Origin: Pantoea sp. Lij88
GTDB lineage: Bacteria > Pseudomonadota > Gammaproteobacteria > Enterobacterales > Enterobacteriaceae
Assembly: GCF_030062155.1 (NCBI RefSeq)
Contig: NZ_CP118269.1
Location: 2,046,001 to 2,110,000 of the forward strand
Reading direction: 5' to 3'
Length of the DNA stretch: 64,000 nt
Part shown: piece after piece, positions 52,703-61,007 of the stretch
Layout of the letters: each line of letters opens with the position of its first letter
Numbering within the stretch: the stretch's first letter is position 1
Position numbers and translations under genes: made by a program
The notes under the pieces: generated by a model
Database searches by the model: none
What the model was told of the DNA's origin: nothing
The model's input: the letters and a program-made list of their open reading frames with translations, nothing else

Positions 52703-53576
52703 TCAGGTTCTCCAGTTCGCCGGCAATGTGCGACAGCACCCGGCCATCTTTCCGCAACAGACCCACGGTGCGTTTTACCTCCGGGTCGGTTAACGGCACT
52801 GCCATCAGCATGGCGTGATCGTATTCGGGCATCGACATGGCGGGGACGGCAGCAATGCCCAGCCCCGCCTCAACCATCCCAAGCATCGTGGTCACGTGCC
52901 GCGTTTCACAGATACAGGGCTTCTCCGGCATAACTGCCTGCAACGCCAGATCGAGCAGGTTGCGATTGCCGGAGGTTTTATCCAGCCCGACCCACTCATA
53001 CTGATAAAACGCCTGCCAGCTCAGACTCTTTTTGCCTGCTATGGGATGATCACGCCGACAGGCGGCGACGTACGGATCATCCATCAGCGGCTGAAAATGC
53101 ACATCCGGCTGCGAGCGGCTGGAAAAACTGATGCCGAAGTCGGCCTGACCGCCAATCACCGCGTCATAAACATTGGCCGCACTGCTGTCGATCAGCTTGA
53201 CCCGCACTTTTGGATAGCGCGCCTGAAACAGTCGGATGATATTCGGCATAAAGTAGTAGGCGGCTGACGGCACGCAGGCCACGGTGATCAGCCCGGTACG
53301 CGCTAAGCTCACCTCACTCAGGTCGGCCATCACCTCTTCAAAATCGGCCAGCAGCTTTTCCGAGCGCTGAGCAAACGCGTGTCCTTTCAGCGTCAGCGTG
53401 ACGCGACGCGTGGTGCGCTCAAACAGTTTGATTCCCAGCGTGGTTTCCAGCTTGTCGATGCGGCGGCTCAGCGCCGACTGTGAGAGGCAGATCGATTCCG
53501 CCGCCAGACGAAAATTGCCAAACTCCACCAGCGCGCGAAACGCGTAGAGATCGTTGAGATCGAAATTAACTGGCAT
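52677..53576 (-). CDS. LysR-family transcriptional regulator
   Basis: This 299-residue regulator has an N-terminal HTH (residues 5-65: LNDLYAFRALVEFGNFRLAA, SICLSQSALSRRIDKLETTL) and an effector domain (TVACVPSAAYYFMPNIIRLF). It is convergent with the MFS/binding-protein pair and overlaps its 3' end, a common arrangement for regulators of organic-acid uptake. It probably controls that pair. Confidence 0.85.
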   Translation of the reverse strand: MPVNFDLNDLYAFRALVEFGNFRLAAESICLSQSALSRRIDKLETTLGIKLFERTTRRVTLTLKGHAFAQRSEKLLADFEEVMADLSEVSLARTGLITVACVPSAAYYFMPNIIRLFQARYPKVRVKLIDSSAANVYDAVIGGQADFGISFSSRSQPDVHFQPLMDDPYVAACRRDHPIAGKKSLSWQAFYQYEWVGLDKTSGNRNLLDLALQAVMPEKPCICETRHVTTMLGMVEAGLGIAAVPAMSMPEYDHAMLMAVPLTDPEVKRTVGLLRKDGRVLSHIAGELENLIIEQYQQL

Positions 53577-53590
53577 ACATTCCTCTTCCC

Positions 53591-54091
53591 TTAAATCGCA
53601 TCATGCTTGTCATCATTTTCGTCGCCTTCCGTCAGCGTGAAATCGGTAACAAATCTGCTGAGCAGTTGCTCCAGCGTTTCGCGATCGCTGTCCGGCCATT
53701 GCCGGAAAACGCGCTGATAGACCTGCACGCGCTGCGCATCGATTTTATCGGTCATCGCCCGGCCATCTGCGGTAATGGCTGCCTCGTTAATCCTTTTGTC
53801 CTGACGATTTTTCTGCCGCACGACCAGCCCCGTTTCCTCCAGTTTCGCCACCTGACGGCTGACCGTGCTGTAGTCACGCCCCACCCGATCGGCCAGTTCG
53901 CCTACGCCGATCGGCCCGAACCGGCTGACCTGAACCAGCAGCGGAAACAGCGCCCGATCCAGTTCAATACCCGCCGCTTTGATCATCGCCATATCGCGCT
54001 GGGGCCGGTTAAGTGCGCCTGCAATCGTCAGCAGACAATTATGCAACGCATCGTATTTATGTGTATTTTGCACACTTTTCATTGACGCCAT
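53591..54091 (-). CDS. MarR-family transcriptional regulator
   Basis: This 166-residue winged-HTH regulator has FGPIGVGELADRVGRDYSTV and SRQVAKLEETGLVVRQKNRQ with a DKRINEAAITADGR wing. The start may be 54091 or 54082; the second has a better-spaced GGATGG site. It is divergent from the oxidoreductase gene, and one of the two GTGTA palindromes lies in its own first codons, so it likely represses both genes. Confidence 0.85.
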   Translation of the reverse strand: MASMKSVQNTHKYDALHNCLLTIAGALNRPQRDMAMIKAAGIELDRALFPLLVQVSRFGPIGVGELADRVGRDYSTVSRQVAKLEETGLVVRQKNRQDKRINEAAITADGRAMTDKIDAQRVQVYQRVFRQWPDSDRETLEQLLSRFVTDFTLTEGDENDDKHDAI

Positions 54092-54123
54092 CCAGAGGCA
54101 GGAATAATGTGTGTACTTTACAC
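54061..54123. promoter_or_regulatory. Paired MarR operators
   Basis: GTGTATTTTGCAC (54061-54073) and GTGTACTTTACAC (54111-54123) are alike; the second is a perfect GTGTA-CTT-TACAC palindrome. They are 50 bp apart, covering the MarR start and the divergent oxidoreductase promoter. Confidence 0.6.
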
Positions 54124-54155
54124 CTATTAACCCCCGGACAGAAGGTGGATCAACA

Positions 54156-55094
54156 ATGAAAGCAGCGATAATCGATCAGGCAGGCGCAAAACCTCATTAC
54201 GGTGACAGGCCGGAACCTCAGGCCGGTGAGCATCAGCAGCGGATCACAGTCAGAGCCGCAGCACTCAGCCAGCTGGCAAAAGCCCGTGCGGCGGGCAGCC
54301 ACTACAGCGCCGTTGCGCAATTCCCGTTTACTCCAGGCATTGACGGAACGGGTTACCTCGACAACGGTGAGGCAGTCTATTTTCTGGCTTTTGACGCCGC
54401 CTCGGGCAGTATGGCCGAGCGCACGGTAGTCAGTAGTGAACACATCATCCCCCTGCCTTCTGGCCTTGATCCGGTGCTGGCTGCTGCTCTCGCGAATCCG
54501 GGCATGTCCTCCTGGGCTGCACTGACCCGTCGGGCCGCACTTCGGCCCGGCGAGACCGTACTGATCAATGGCGCGACCGGCACTTCGGGTCGCCTGGCGA
54601 TCCGCATTGCCCGCGCGCTGGGTGCAGGCAAAATCATTGCGACCGGTCGTAGCAGAGAAACGCTGCAGCAGCTGCATAATGAGGGTGCTGATATCACTCT
54701 GACGCTGGATGCTCTGCCCGCCGAACTTCCCGCCCTGATGGCAGAGGGCGTTGATGTCGTACTGGACTATTTGTGGGGTGAGAGCGCACTGGCGATCATG
54801 ACTGCGGCGGTTCGGGGTGGTGACAAAGTCGTGCGCTTTGTGCAGATTGGTTCGCTGAGCGGGCAGGAGATTTCCCTGCACAGCAAGCTGCTGCGTTCAT
54901 CCGGGCTAACGCTGATGGGTAGCGGGCTGGGGAGTGTGCCAGACCGTGAGCTGATCGCCGCTATAGGGGAAATGCTGCAGGCAGCCGGGCCGAACGGTTT
55001 TACCATTCCCTTCCGGGCGCGGCCATTAAGTGATATTGCGGAGGAATGGCAGAGCGACGACAGCCGTTGCCGGACGGTATTTACCCTTCCGTGA
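54156..55094 (+). CDS. Quinone-oxidoreductase-like MDR protein
   Basis: This 312-residue zinc-free medium-chain reductase has LSQLAKARAAGSHY and FPFTPGIDGTG in the catalytic domain, then the NADPH fold NGATGTSGRLAIRIARALGA and ATGRSRETL. It probably reduces quinones or enones with NADPH. Start 54156 follows GAAGGTGGAT. It is divergent from the MarR gene, and its 3' end overlaps the convergent DCC-family gene by 14 bases. Confidence 0.83.
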   Translation: MKAAIIDQAGAKPHYGDRPEPQAGEHQQRITVRAAALSQLAKARAAGSHYSAVAQFPFTPGIDGTGYLDNGEAVYFLAFDAASGSMAERTVVSSEHIIPLPSGLDPVLAAALANPGMSSWAALTRRAALRPGETVLINGATGTSGRLAIRIARALGAGKIIATGRSRETLQQLHNEGADITLTLDALPAELPALMAEGVDVVLDYLWGESALAIMTAAVRGGDKVVRFVQIGSLSGQEISLHSKLLRSSGLTLMGSGLGSVPDRELIAAIGEMLQAAGPNGFTIPFRARPLSDIAEEWQSDDSRCRTVFTLP

Positions 55095-55530
55095 CCGACG
55101 GCTCAACCTCATGCAGAAATCGACCCGGATAATCAGGTTGGATGGCGTGCTGGCTGCTGTAGCGGCCAAACAGCTTATAGCGGTTTAATGCGATGCGGTC
55201 ATAGGCAAAATTACTGATCGCGTCGGGGAAGTGGCGCAGCACTGCCAGCCCGCGCCACGGGGCCGGCAGGTGCTGCATCACGCGGAACACCGCCTGCGCC
55301 CGCAGCCAGTGCTGATGACCATCAATGTAGACAATGGTACTGGTGTTCTCTTCCGGCATACCAGCCCAGCGCAGCAGCGCTTTGCCCTGCTCGCTCTGCA
55401 CCGAGGCAAAACGGACCTGCCGCGCCAGATGGTGACGCAGCAGAAACTGAACCCAGCCGTTACACAGCTTACAGACGCCGTCATAGAGCACGGCGCTTTC
55501 ACCGGTTTGCAGATACGGGGGCAACGACAT
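55081..55530 (-). CDS. DCC-family thiol-disulfide-oxidoreductase-like protein (DUF393)
   Basis: This 149-residue protein begins its fold with LYDGVCKLCNGWVQFLLRHH, the DxxCxxC motif (Cys20, Cys23) of the DCC family, and has RHFPDAISNFAYDRIALNRY near the end. A redox role is assumed from the motif; the physiological partner is unknown. GAGGAG lies 7 bases before the ATG. It overlaps the kinase gene upstream by 32 bases, so the two are translationally linked. Confidence 0.78.
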   Translation of the reverse strand: MSLPPYLQTGESAVLYDGVCKLCNGWVQFLLRHHLARQVRFASVQSEQGKALLRWAGMPEENTSTIVYIDGHQHWLRAQAVFRVMQHLPAPWRGLAVLRHFPDAISNFAYDRIALNRYKLFGRYSSQHAIQPDYPGRFLHEVEPSVTEG

Positions 55531-56122
55531 CCTGCAACTCCTCACTCCTCTGATGATGAGCTGAAGTGTAGCGGGTTCTGGTCAGTTGCTGTTGCAGCCA
55601 GTGGATAACGGCAGCGTGATCCTGCGTACAGGCATCCACTTCATACACCGGTCCCAGCGCCATCGGCCTGGCCTGTTGCGCCAGCTGGCGCAGCTCCGGC
55701 AGATACTCAGCGCCCGGATGGCCCGGCAGCCGCTGCGACAGGCGCGCCTGATAGCGCGCCACCGCCACCTCCGGCTCTATCTTCAGCCACAGCTCCAGCG
55801 CTTCTTCGATGCCCGCCTGTTTCAGCCCCTGCTCCAGTAGCGTGCGCGGCTGGAAGCCAAACCAGGCGTCGATCAGCCAGATCTGACTGGCGGGCGCTTG
55901 CCCGACGATATTCCAGATCGCTTGGTAAGCCGCGCAGCCCAGTTGCCGGTTACGCTGGCGATCGATCGGCGCAAAAGCGTGCATAAACGGCTCTTTCAGG
56001 CTGTCGAGCGTCAGCACCGGCCAGCCAAAGTGTTGTGACAGCGCGTGCGTCAGGGTGCTTTTACCCGATGCCGGAATGCCGTTAACCAGCACCACGCGTT
56101 TGGGGGGTGAGTTTTGCGTCAT
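55499..56122 (-). CDS. Zeta-like P-loop kinase
   Basis: This 207-residue protein has Walker A GIPASGKST (15-23), DAWFGFQPRTLLEQG and an RYQARLSQRLPGHPG lid region, characteristic of AAA_33/zeta-type small-molecule kinases. It is the last kinase-like gene of the leftward PTS cluster and overlaps the IIA gene start region by 4 bases. It may phosphorylate a metabolite of the pathway, but this is only suggested by position. Confidence 0.7.
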   Translation of the reverse strand: MTQNSPPKRVVLVNGIPASGKSTLTHALSQHFGWPVLTLDSLKEPFMHAFAPIDRQRNRQLGCAAYQAIWNIVGQAPASQIWLIDAWFGFQPRTLLEQGLKQAGIEEALELWLKIEPEVAVARYQARLSQRLPGHPGAEYLPELRQLAQQARPMALGPVYEVDACTQDHAAVIHWLQQQLTRTRYTSAHHQRSEELQDVVAPVSANR

Positions 56123-56556
56123 AAGATATCGATGACCTCCGCGACACTGCTGGCCTGACGTAACCGGACCAGCGTCTCCTCATCCTCCAGCAGCGACACA
56201 ATCGCGCGGATCCCCTCTTCGATATGGGCGTTGCTGTCACGTGCGCCAAACATAATCACGATGTCTGCCTTATCGCTGCCCTCAAATGAGATTGGCTCAT
56301 TCAGCAGGATCATACTGAAACAGTCGCGGATTACCCCCGCTTCCGGTCGCGCATGAGGAATGGCGATACCCTCCTCAAACACATAATAAGCGCCATGAGC
56401 CAGGGTGTTGGCGATCACCGCATCCGGATAGGAGGCCGCGAGATAGCCGCCGCTGACCAGCGGTTCGGCCGCCAGCGCGATAACCTGACGCCAGTCCGTG
56501 GCGTCGATGCCTATCTGAATGGCGTTGGCCTCCTGCAATAACTGCTTAATCGTCAT
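56119..56556 (-). CDS. PTS EIIA component (fructose/mannitol/ascorbate type)
   Basis: The phosphoacceptor His68 of this 145-residue EIIA lies in YYVFEEGIAIPHARPEAG, with a second His in the typical position before it. The domain belongs to the PTS_EIIA_2 fold. It receives phosphate from HPr and passes it to the separate IIB protein encoded at 59120-59434. The gene is downstream of the aldolase and an 89-residue helical protein, within the same leftward unit. Confidence 0.88.
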   Translation of the reverse strand: MTIKQLLQEANAIQIGIDATDWRQVIALAAEPLVSGGYLAASYPDAVIANTLAHGAYYVFEEGIAIPHARPEAGVIRDCFSMILLNEPISFEGSDKADIVIMFGARDSNAHIEEGIRAIVSLLEDEETLVRLRQASSVAEVIDIL

Positions 56557-56565
56557 CAGCTCTCC

Positions 56566-56835
56566 TTAAATCGACTGGCGAACCACATTGCGTAATTCAT
56601 CGATTTTGACAAACAGCGCATCAATTTCATTGCGGTAGCGACGGCTTTTTGCAAATAAACTTAATGCCCGGTTATATTCCAGCATTAATTGTTTTTGCGT
56701 TTCGCCATCACGCGGATTAATAGCCAGCTGCTGCTCCAGTTGCGTTATTTTCTCGCGACTTAATTCCGCCAGATGATCCTGTTGCTGCTCGCTGGGTTGT
56801 TCCACAGCCGGAGACTTTTTTAAGAATCCAAACAT
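56566..56835 (-). CDS. 89-residue helical protein of unknown function in the PTS operon
   Basis: The predicted protein is almost entirely helical and charged (QQDHLAELSREKITQLEQQL, then YNRALSLFAKSRRYRNEIDA), with heptad-like leucines that suggest a coiled coil. AGGAGAGCC precedes the ATG. I recognise no family. It sits 9 bases before the IIA gene and 95 bases after the aldolase gene, so it is probably co-expressed and could be a regulatory or scaffolding partner. Confidence 0.65.
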   Translation of the reverse strand: MFGFLKKSPAVEQPSEQQQDHLAELSREKITQLEQQLAINPRDGETQKQLMLEYNRALSLFAKSRRYRNEIDALFVKIDELRNVVRQSI

Positions 56836-56930
56836 AGGCTCTCCTGCCCCATAGGATGTCGGGGTAGCTCAGATTAATTGTGATGATAAAAACGTTTAAC
56901 GCAATAACCCGGTGATGGCGACGCGGGCGA

Positions 56931-57773
56931 TTAACGGAATAACTGCATCTTCTCCACCAGCACATTTGTCACCGCATCATTGGCTGGTACCAGGAAATTA
57001 CGCACGCTGTCATTCACCTTGCCTTTTTCGAAGGTCGATTTGCACTGTGCCACCCACTGAACATTCATTTCGGTGCCGACATTCACTTTCTCAATCCCGC
57101 TGCTGACTGCCAGCCGCATATCTTCATCGCTGACGCCCGTGCCACCGTGCAGCACCAGTGGCGTGTGCGTTGCCGCCGTAATATCCGCCAGACGCTGATG
57201 CTGAATATGCGCTTTACCGGTGTAGAGCCCATGCACGGTGCCGATAGAGATCGCCAGCATATCGACGCCGGTCTCTTCGACGAAGCGGCGCGCATCTTCC
57301 ACCGGTGTAAAAGCGATGGCCTCCATCTCCACACATTTCCCATCTTCCGAGCCACCAATTGCGCCCAGCTCCGCTTCTACCGAAACATTATGTGGCCGCG
57401 CCATATCAATCACCCGCCGGGTATTGGCAATATTCTCTTCAATCGACAGATGTGACCCGTCATACATCACGGAACTGAATCCGGCATCAATCGCTGTCTG
57501 AATCGCGGCTAAATCGGAACAGTGATCGAGATGCAGACAGGTCGGCACATTCATACTTTCCGACAGCGATTTAATCGCATCAACCAGCAGCTTATGGCCG
57601 AGATATTTCGCCGTGCCGGTCGAGATCTGAATCATTAACGGACTGTTGGTTTTCTCTGCCGCTTTAAAATAGGCAGGCAGCATTTCCAGGCAGTGAAGAT
57701 TAAAAGAACCCACCGCTTTAAAGTCACGCTGTTTAGCCAGCTTTAACAGGTCGGCGAAGTTATAAAGTTTCAT
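56931..57773 (-). CDS. Class II ketose-bisphosphate aldolase (GatY/KbaY/Fba type)
   Basis: This 280-residue zinc aldolase has CLHLDHCSDLAAIQTAIDAG (metal His and catalytic Asp), VEAELGAIGG with the Glu, GTVHGLYTG with zinc His and VLHGGTGVSDEDM with the third His. The length and VSSGIEKVNVGTE end block resemble tagatose- or fructose-bisphosphate aldolases. With the PFK-like kinase in the same cluster it would split a ketose-1,6-bisphosphate into two triose phosphates. It overlaps the IIC gene by 14 bases. Confidence 0.88.
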   Translation of the reverse strand: MKLYNFADLLKLAKQRDFKAVGSFNLHCLEMLPAYFKAAEKTNSPLMIQISTGTAKYLGHKLLVDAIKSLSESMNVPTCLHLDHCSDLAAIQTAIDAGFSSVMYDGSHLSIEENIANTRRVIDMARPHNVSVEAELGAIGGSEDGKCVEMEAIAFTPVEDARRFVEETGVDMLAISIGTVHGLYTGKAHIQHQRLADITAATHTPLVLHGGTGVSDEDMRLAVSSGIEKVNVGTEMNVQWVAQCKSTFEKGKVNDSVRNFLVPANDAVTNVLVEKMQLFR

Positions 57774-59127
57774 GGATTTTTTCCTCTTGAGGTTTGGTGG
57801 ATTTGCCGTTAACAAACCAGGCAAGCGCGGTAACAAAAGCAATAAACAGGGCGACGAACAGCCAGTTATTCTGGAAGGCGTGGCCGAGCACCAGGCCGGT
57901 ACTGATCACGTCGGAGTCACTGAAGGTCACGCCGGTGAAGCCGTAGCTTTCCAGCATCGGCACCAGGATGGCGGGCAGAATGGTGATAAAGAGTCCGTGG
58001 ACAAAGCCGCCGATCATTGCGCCGCGCCGTCCGCCCATGGCATTACCAAATACTCCGGCGGTGCCACCGGCGAAGAAGTTGGTCAGCAGGCCAGGCAGGA
58101 TCATCGCCAGACCAAACATCGGGAAGACCAGCATGCCGACGATGGAACCCAGCGTGGTGGCGAGGAAGCCGACGATCACCGCGTTCGGGGCGTAGGGAAA
58201 CATCACCGGGCAGTCCAGCGCCGGTTTAGCATCCGGTACGACGCGCATGGCGATACCGCGGAAGGCAGGCACCAGCTCGTTCAGCAGCAGACGGACGCCG
58301 CTGTAGAGCACAAAGACCCCGGCTACGAACTGAATCGACTGCATAAAGGCGTACATCAGGTAGTTCATGCCGTTACTGTACTGGGCGATGAACGCCGGAC
58401 CGGCCGCCACGGCGGGGATCAGGTACATCGGCACCATCACCAGCGCCATCGACAGATAGGTATCCTGCAGAAACTTAAAGTTATCGGGCAGCTTCAGATC
58501 TTCGGTGGAGCGCGATCCTTTGCCAACCACTTTGGCAACTGCCGCCGTGACCAGATAACCGATGGTGCAGAAGTGACCCAGCGCCACGTCGTCGGAGTCG
58601 GTGATCCGCCGCACCACCGGCTGCGCCAGCGCAGGCATCACGACGGCCATGATCCCGCCAAAGATACCGCCGGTCAGAATCAGCGGCAGGCCGGTCAACC
58701 CCGCTTTGTAGCCGATAACGGCACCAATCGTTGCCATCCACAACAGGGCCTGGCCGGTCAGGAAGATGTATTTAAACGGTGTCAGTCGCGCGATGATGAT
58801 ATTGACGATAAAGATCACCAGCAGCGTCAGCGCCACTTCCGAGCCCAGCTCACGGTTGGCCAGACCGGCAATCGCGGCAACATCGGTGATATAGCCGCGC
58901 ATACCAAAGCCGTGGGTAAATATGGTATTGAGGAACGTCAGGGTTCCCACAATAATATTGATACCCGCCATCATAATTAAAAAGCCGAGCAGGGTTTTAA
59001 AGGTGCCTTCCACCACCTTGCCCGCCGATTTTTTTTGCAGCAGCAGACCAATCAGGGCAATAAAGGCGATCAGAATGGATGCCTGCCCCAGCAGATCTTT
59101 TACCAGGAAGTCGATCACACTATTCAT
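57760..59127 (-). CDS. PTS EIIC component (ascorbate/SgaT-UlaA type)
   Basis: This 455-residue integral membrane protein with about 11 hydrophobic segments has the UlaA-type motifs KVVEGTFKTLLGFLIMMAGI at the N-terminus, GYLVTAAVAKVVGKGSRSTEDL in the middle and FPYAPNAVIVGFLATTLGS later. It transports and phosphorylates the sugar together with the IIA and IIB proteins. The ascorbate family also includes carriers for other polyols, so the substrate should not be taken as ascorbate. It overlaps the IIB gene by 8 bases. Confidence 0.85.
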   Translation of the reverse strand: MNSVIDFLVKDLLGQASILIAFIALIGLLLQKKSAGKVVEGTFKTLLGFLIMMAGINIIVGTLTFLNTIFTHGFGMRGYITDVAAIAGLANRELGSEVALTLLVIFIVNIIIARLTPFKYIFLTGQALLWMATIGAVIGYKAGLTGLPLILTGGIFGGIMAVVMPALAQPVVRRITDSDDVALGHFCTIGYLVTAAVAKVVGKGSRSTEDLKLPDNFKFLQDTYLSMALVMVPMYLIPAVAAGPAFIAQYSNGMNYLMYAFMQSIQFVAGVFVLYSGVRLLLNELVPAFRGIAMRVVPDAKPALDCPVMFPYAPNAVIVGFLATTLGSIVGMLVFPMFGLAMILPGLLTNFFAGGTAGVFGNAMGGRRGAMIGGFVHGLFITILPAILVPMLESYGFTGVTFSDSDVISTGLVLGHAFQNNWLFVALFIAFVTALAWFVNGKSTKPQEEKIHETL

Positions 59128-59434
59128 GGGCGGCGACCTTCTCGTTGCGTTCTTTTAAAAAGGCCAGGATCTTCTGCTCTATTTCGACTTTATCGGTGAG
59201 CCGGTTAAGAATAATGACCCGTTTAATCTGTTCCGGACTGGCGTCGGCGTTTAATACATCGGCGAAGGCTTTTTGCGTCAGGATCATATCTGACTTAAAG
59301 GCATTCGCTTCTGAAATGGTGGTGTGATCGATATCGGCCTCAATCTCCAGCTTTTTTAATACCGCTTTTGCGCTCATCTCAATCGCAAAACTGGAGCCTA
59401 ATCCACAACCACAGACACATAATATTTTCAGCAT
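59120..59434 (-). CDS. PTS EIIB component (ascorbate type)
   Basis: The phosphocysteine loop of this 104-residue EIIB is at the very N-terminus (ILCVCGCGLGSS), with Cys8 as the expected phosphoacceptor. It passes phosphate from IIA to the sugar at IIC. The position directly after the PFK-like gene and overlap with the IIC gene show it is part of the same transcript. Confidence 0.88.
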   Translation of the reverse strand: MLKILCVCGCGLGSSFAIEMSAKAVLKKLEIEADIDHTTISEANAFKSDMILTQKAFADVLNADASPEQIKRVIILNRLTDKVEIEQKILAFLKERNEKVAAHE

Positions 59435-59444
59435 GGTTTTTTCC

Positions 59445-60425
59445 TCACACTATATTGAGTTGTTTAGCGAGTTTGTAATGGTGCCCGTCAATATCGACCA
59501 GGCGTTTTTGCATGCTTATTAGATCAATCGGGATCGGTTTATTGCTGCCATTAATAATGACCGCTTTATTCCGCATGCCTGACTGAATACAACGCACCAC
59601 TTCACTGGCCATAATGGTGCCCTGATAAATTTCTTCACAGGTGGGGTCACCATTGCGCAGCCCGTAACCGAGAATGGTTTTACGAACGCGCACGCCAATA
59701 AGCGGCTCGAGCTGTTTGATTAAGGTGTCAATCGCCCCCTGAAAACCGGGCGAATATTCGCGGGTGTAGCCTTCTGAACAGAGGATGACCACGCTGTTCT
59801 GCTCTGCCAGTCGCTGGGTGATGCGCTGCGCCAGTTGTGGCAGCGGGATCTGGCATTCCGGAATTAACGCGATATCCGCATTAGATTTAATTGCGGACTG
59901 CAGCGTTAATTCGCCGCAATAGCCGCCGAGCAGCTCCAGCATAAACACCCGGCCGGGTAAGGCGCGGCCGGTATTGCGCAGTTTCGCGACCTCTTTCAAT
60001 ACCTGCTCACAGGCGGTAGAAAATCCCAGCGTGTAATCACTGCCGAAGACATCATTATCGATGGTCATGCCGACGCCGAAACAATTAACGCCCGACTCCG
60101 ACAGGATGTGGAGAAATTGCAGCGATCCGTCACCGCCCGCCATGATTAATACGTCGATGCGGGCGCTTTTCAGCTGGCGCGCAATTAACTCATATTCACT
60201 GCGCACCAGTTTCTTTTGCGTGCGTCCCGACTGCATCACCGGAATCGGGGCGATGGCAAAGTCGAGCAGATCGCGCTGGCTGATATCACGGTGGTTATTT
60301 GCCAGCAGGCCGGGAATGCCGCCGTCAAATATCACCATCTCAGCCTGGGCCAGACGCCCTATCTGGAAGACAAAATTATTAATGCCGGTGACATCTCCAC
60401 CACTGATCACCATTGCAATGCGCAT
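59445..60425 (-). CDS. 6-phosphofructokinase-family kinase (ATP-PFK/PPi-PFK like)
   Basis: This 326-residue protein is distinct from housekeeping PfkA (320) but with the key motifs: ATP loop SGGDVTGINNF, GGDGSLQFLH, catalytic MTIDNDVFGSDYTLGFSTA, and MLELLGGYCGE. It phosphorylates a ketose phosphate at C1. As the first gene of the PTS operon it probably acts on the PTS product, giving the bisphosphate for the aldolase. GAGGTGAGGGAA precedes the ATG. A CRP-like site lies 136 bases upstream. Confidence 0.85.
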   Translation of the reverse strand: MRIAMVISGGDVTGINNFVFQIGRLAQAEMVIFDGGIPGLLANNHRDISQRDLLDFAIAPIPVMQSGRTQKKLVRSEYELIARQLKSARIDVLIMAGGDGSLQFLHILSESGVNCFGVGMTIDNDVFGSDYTLGFSTACEQVLKEVAKLRNTGRALPGRVFMLELLGGYCGELTLQSAIKSNADIALIPECQIPLPQLAQRITQRLAEQNSVVILCSEGYTREYSPGFQGAIDTLIKQLEPLIGVRVRKTILGYGLRNGDPTCEEIYQGTIMASEVVRCIQSGMRNKAVIINGSNKPIPIDLISMQKRLVDIDGHHYKLAKQLNIV

Positions 60426-61007
60426 TTCCCTCACCTCGCTGGCTTCATCTGCTGAGGGCCATTCTTCCGGTTCGCGGGGTTGCTATTTGCAGAGGAGATC
60501 ACAGTTACGCGCGGTATTTTTCGGGCAGGCATGTTGACAGCGGCAGTTTAAAGCCTTTATTTGTGACCTTAGTCACGCTATTCCAACTTATTACTTCACG
60601 GACGAATCAATAAAAATCATCAGGTTAGATTGCAGAACGGGATTTTGATTTGGCTGACAGAATAACGGGGGATCGCGCGTGAAACCGGCATTGCGAATTT
60701 GTGACTTTCGCCTCATTTTTCGCGATTCTGACGCAAAGTGGCGGAGATTCAGATGTGGAAATAAATGCCGGGGGCTGATGTTAAGCTGATTTATTCCCTC
60801 TGTTGCGAACAAGTAGCAACCTTCTGTATAACTTTAAAAAGCAGATAAATGCAGCAGAACGATGATGAATTCATAGGCGAATTTCTCATATTTTTTACAG
60901 GTGAGAACATTATCTGTGTCTGATGCTGTGATCCCACAAGACAAAGCAGGCGTTGACACTCACCAAAGCCCGGTTTGTCATGCACACCTACAATAAGGAT
61001 TCGACGC
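60426..61007. promoter_or_regulatory. Divergent regulatory region of PTS operon and dehydratase, with CRP-like site
   Basis: TGTGA-CCTTAG-TCACG at 60562-60577 fits the CRP palindrome with one mismatch and would activate the leftward PTS operon. On the plus strand TTGACA at 60953-60958 with TGTCAT 17 bases later is a possible promoter for the dehydratase. The rest has no gene. Confidence 0.6.

Noticed and set aside
57772..58980. 402-codon plus-strand frame opposite the PTS IIC gene
   Set aside because: It is antisense to a strongly hydrophobic membrane protein, which produces a charged, His-rich shadow.
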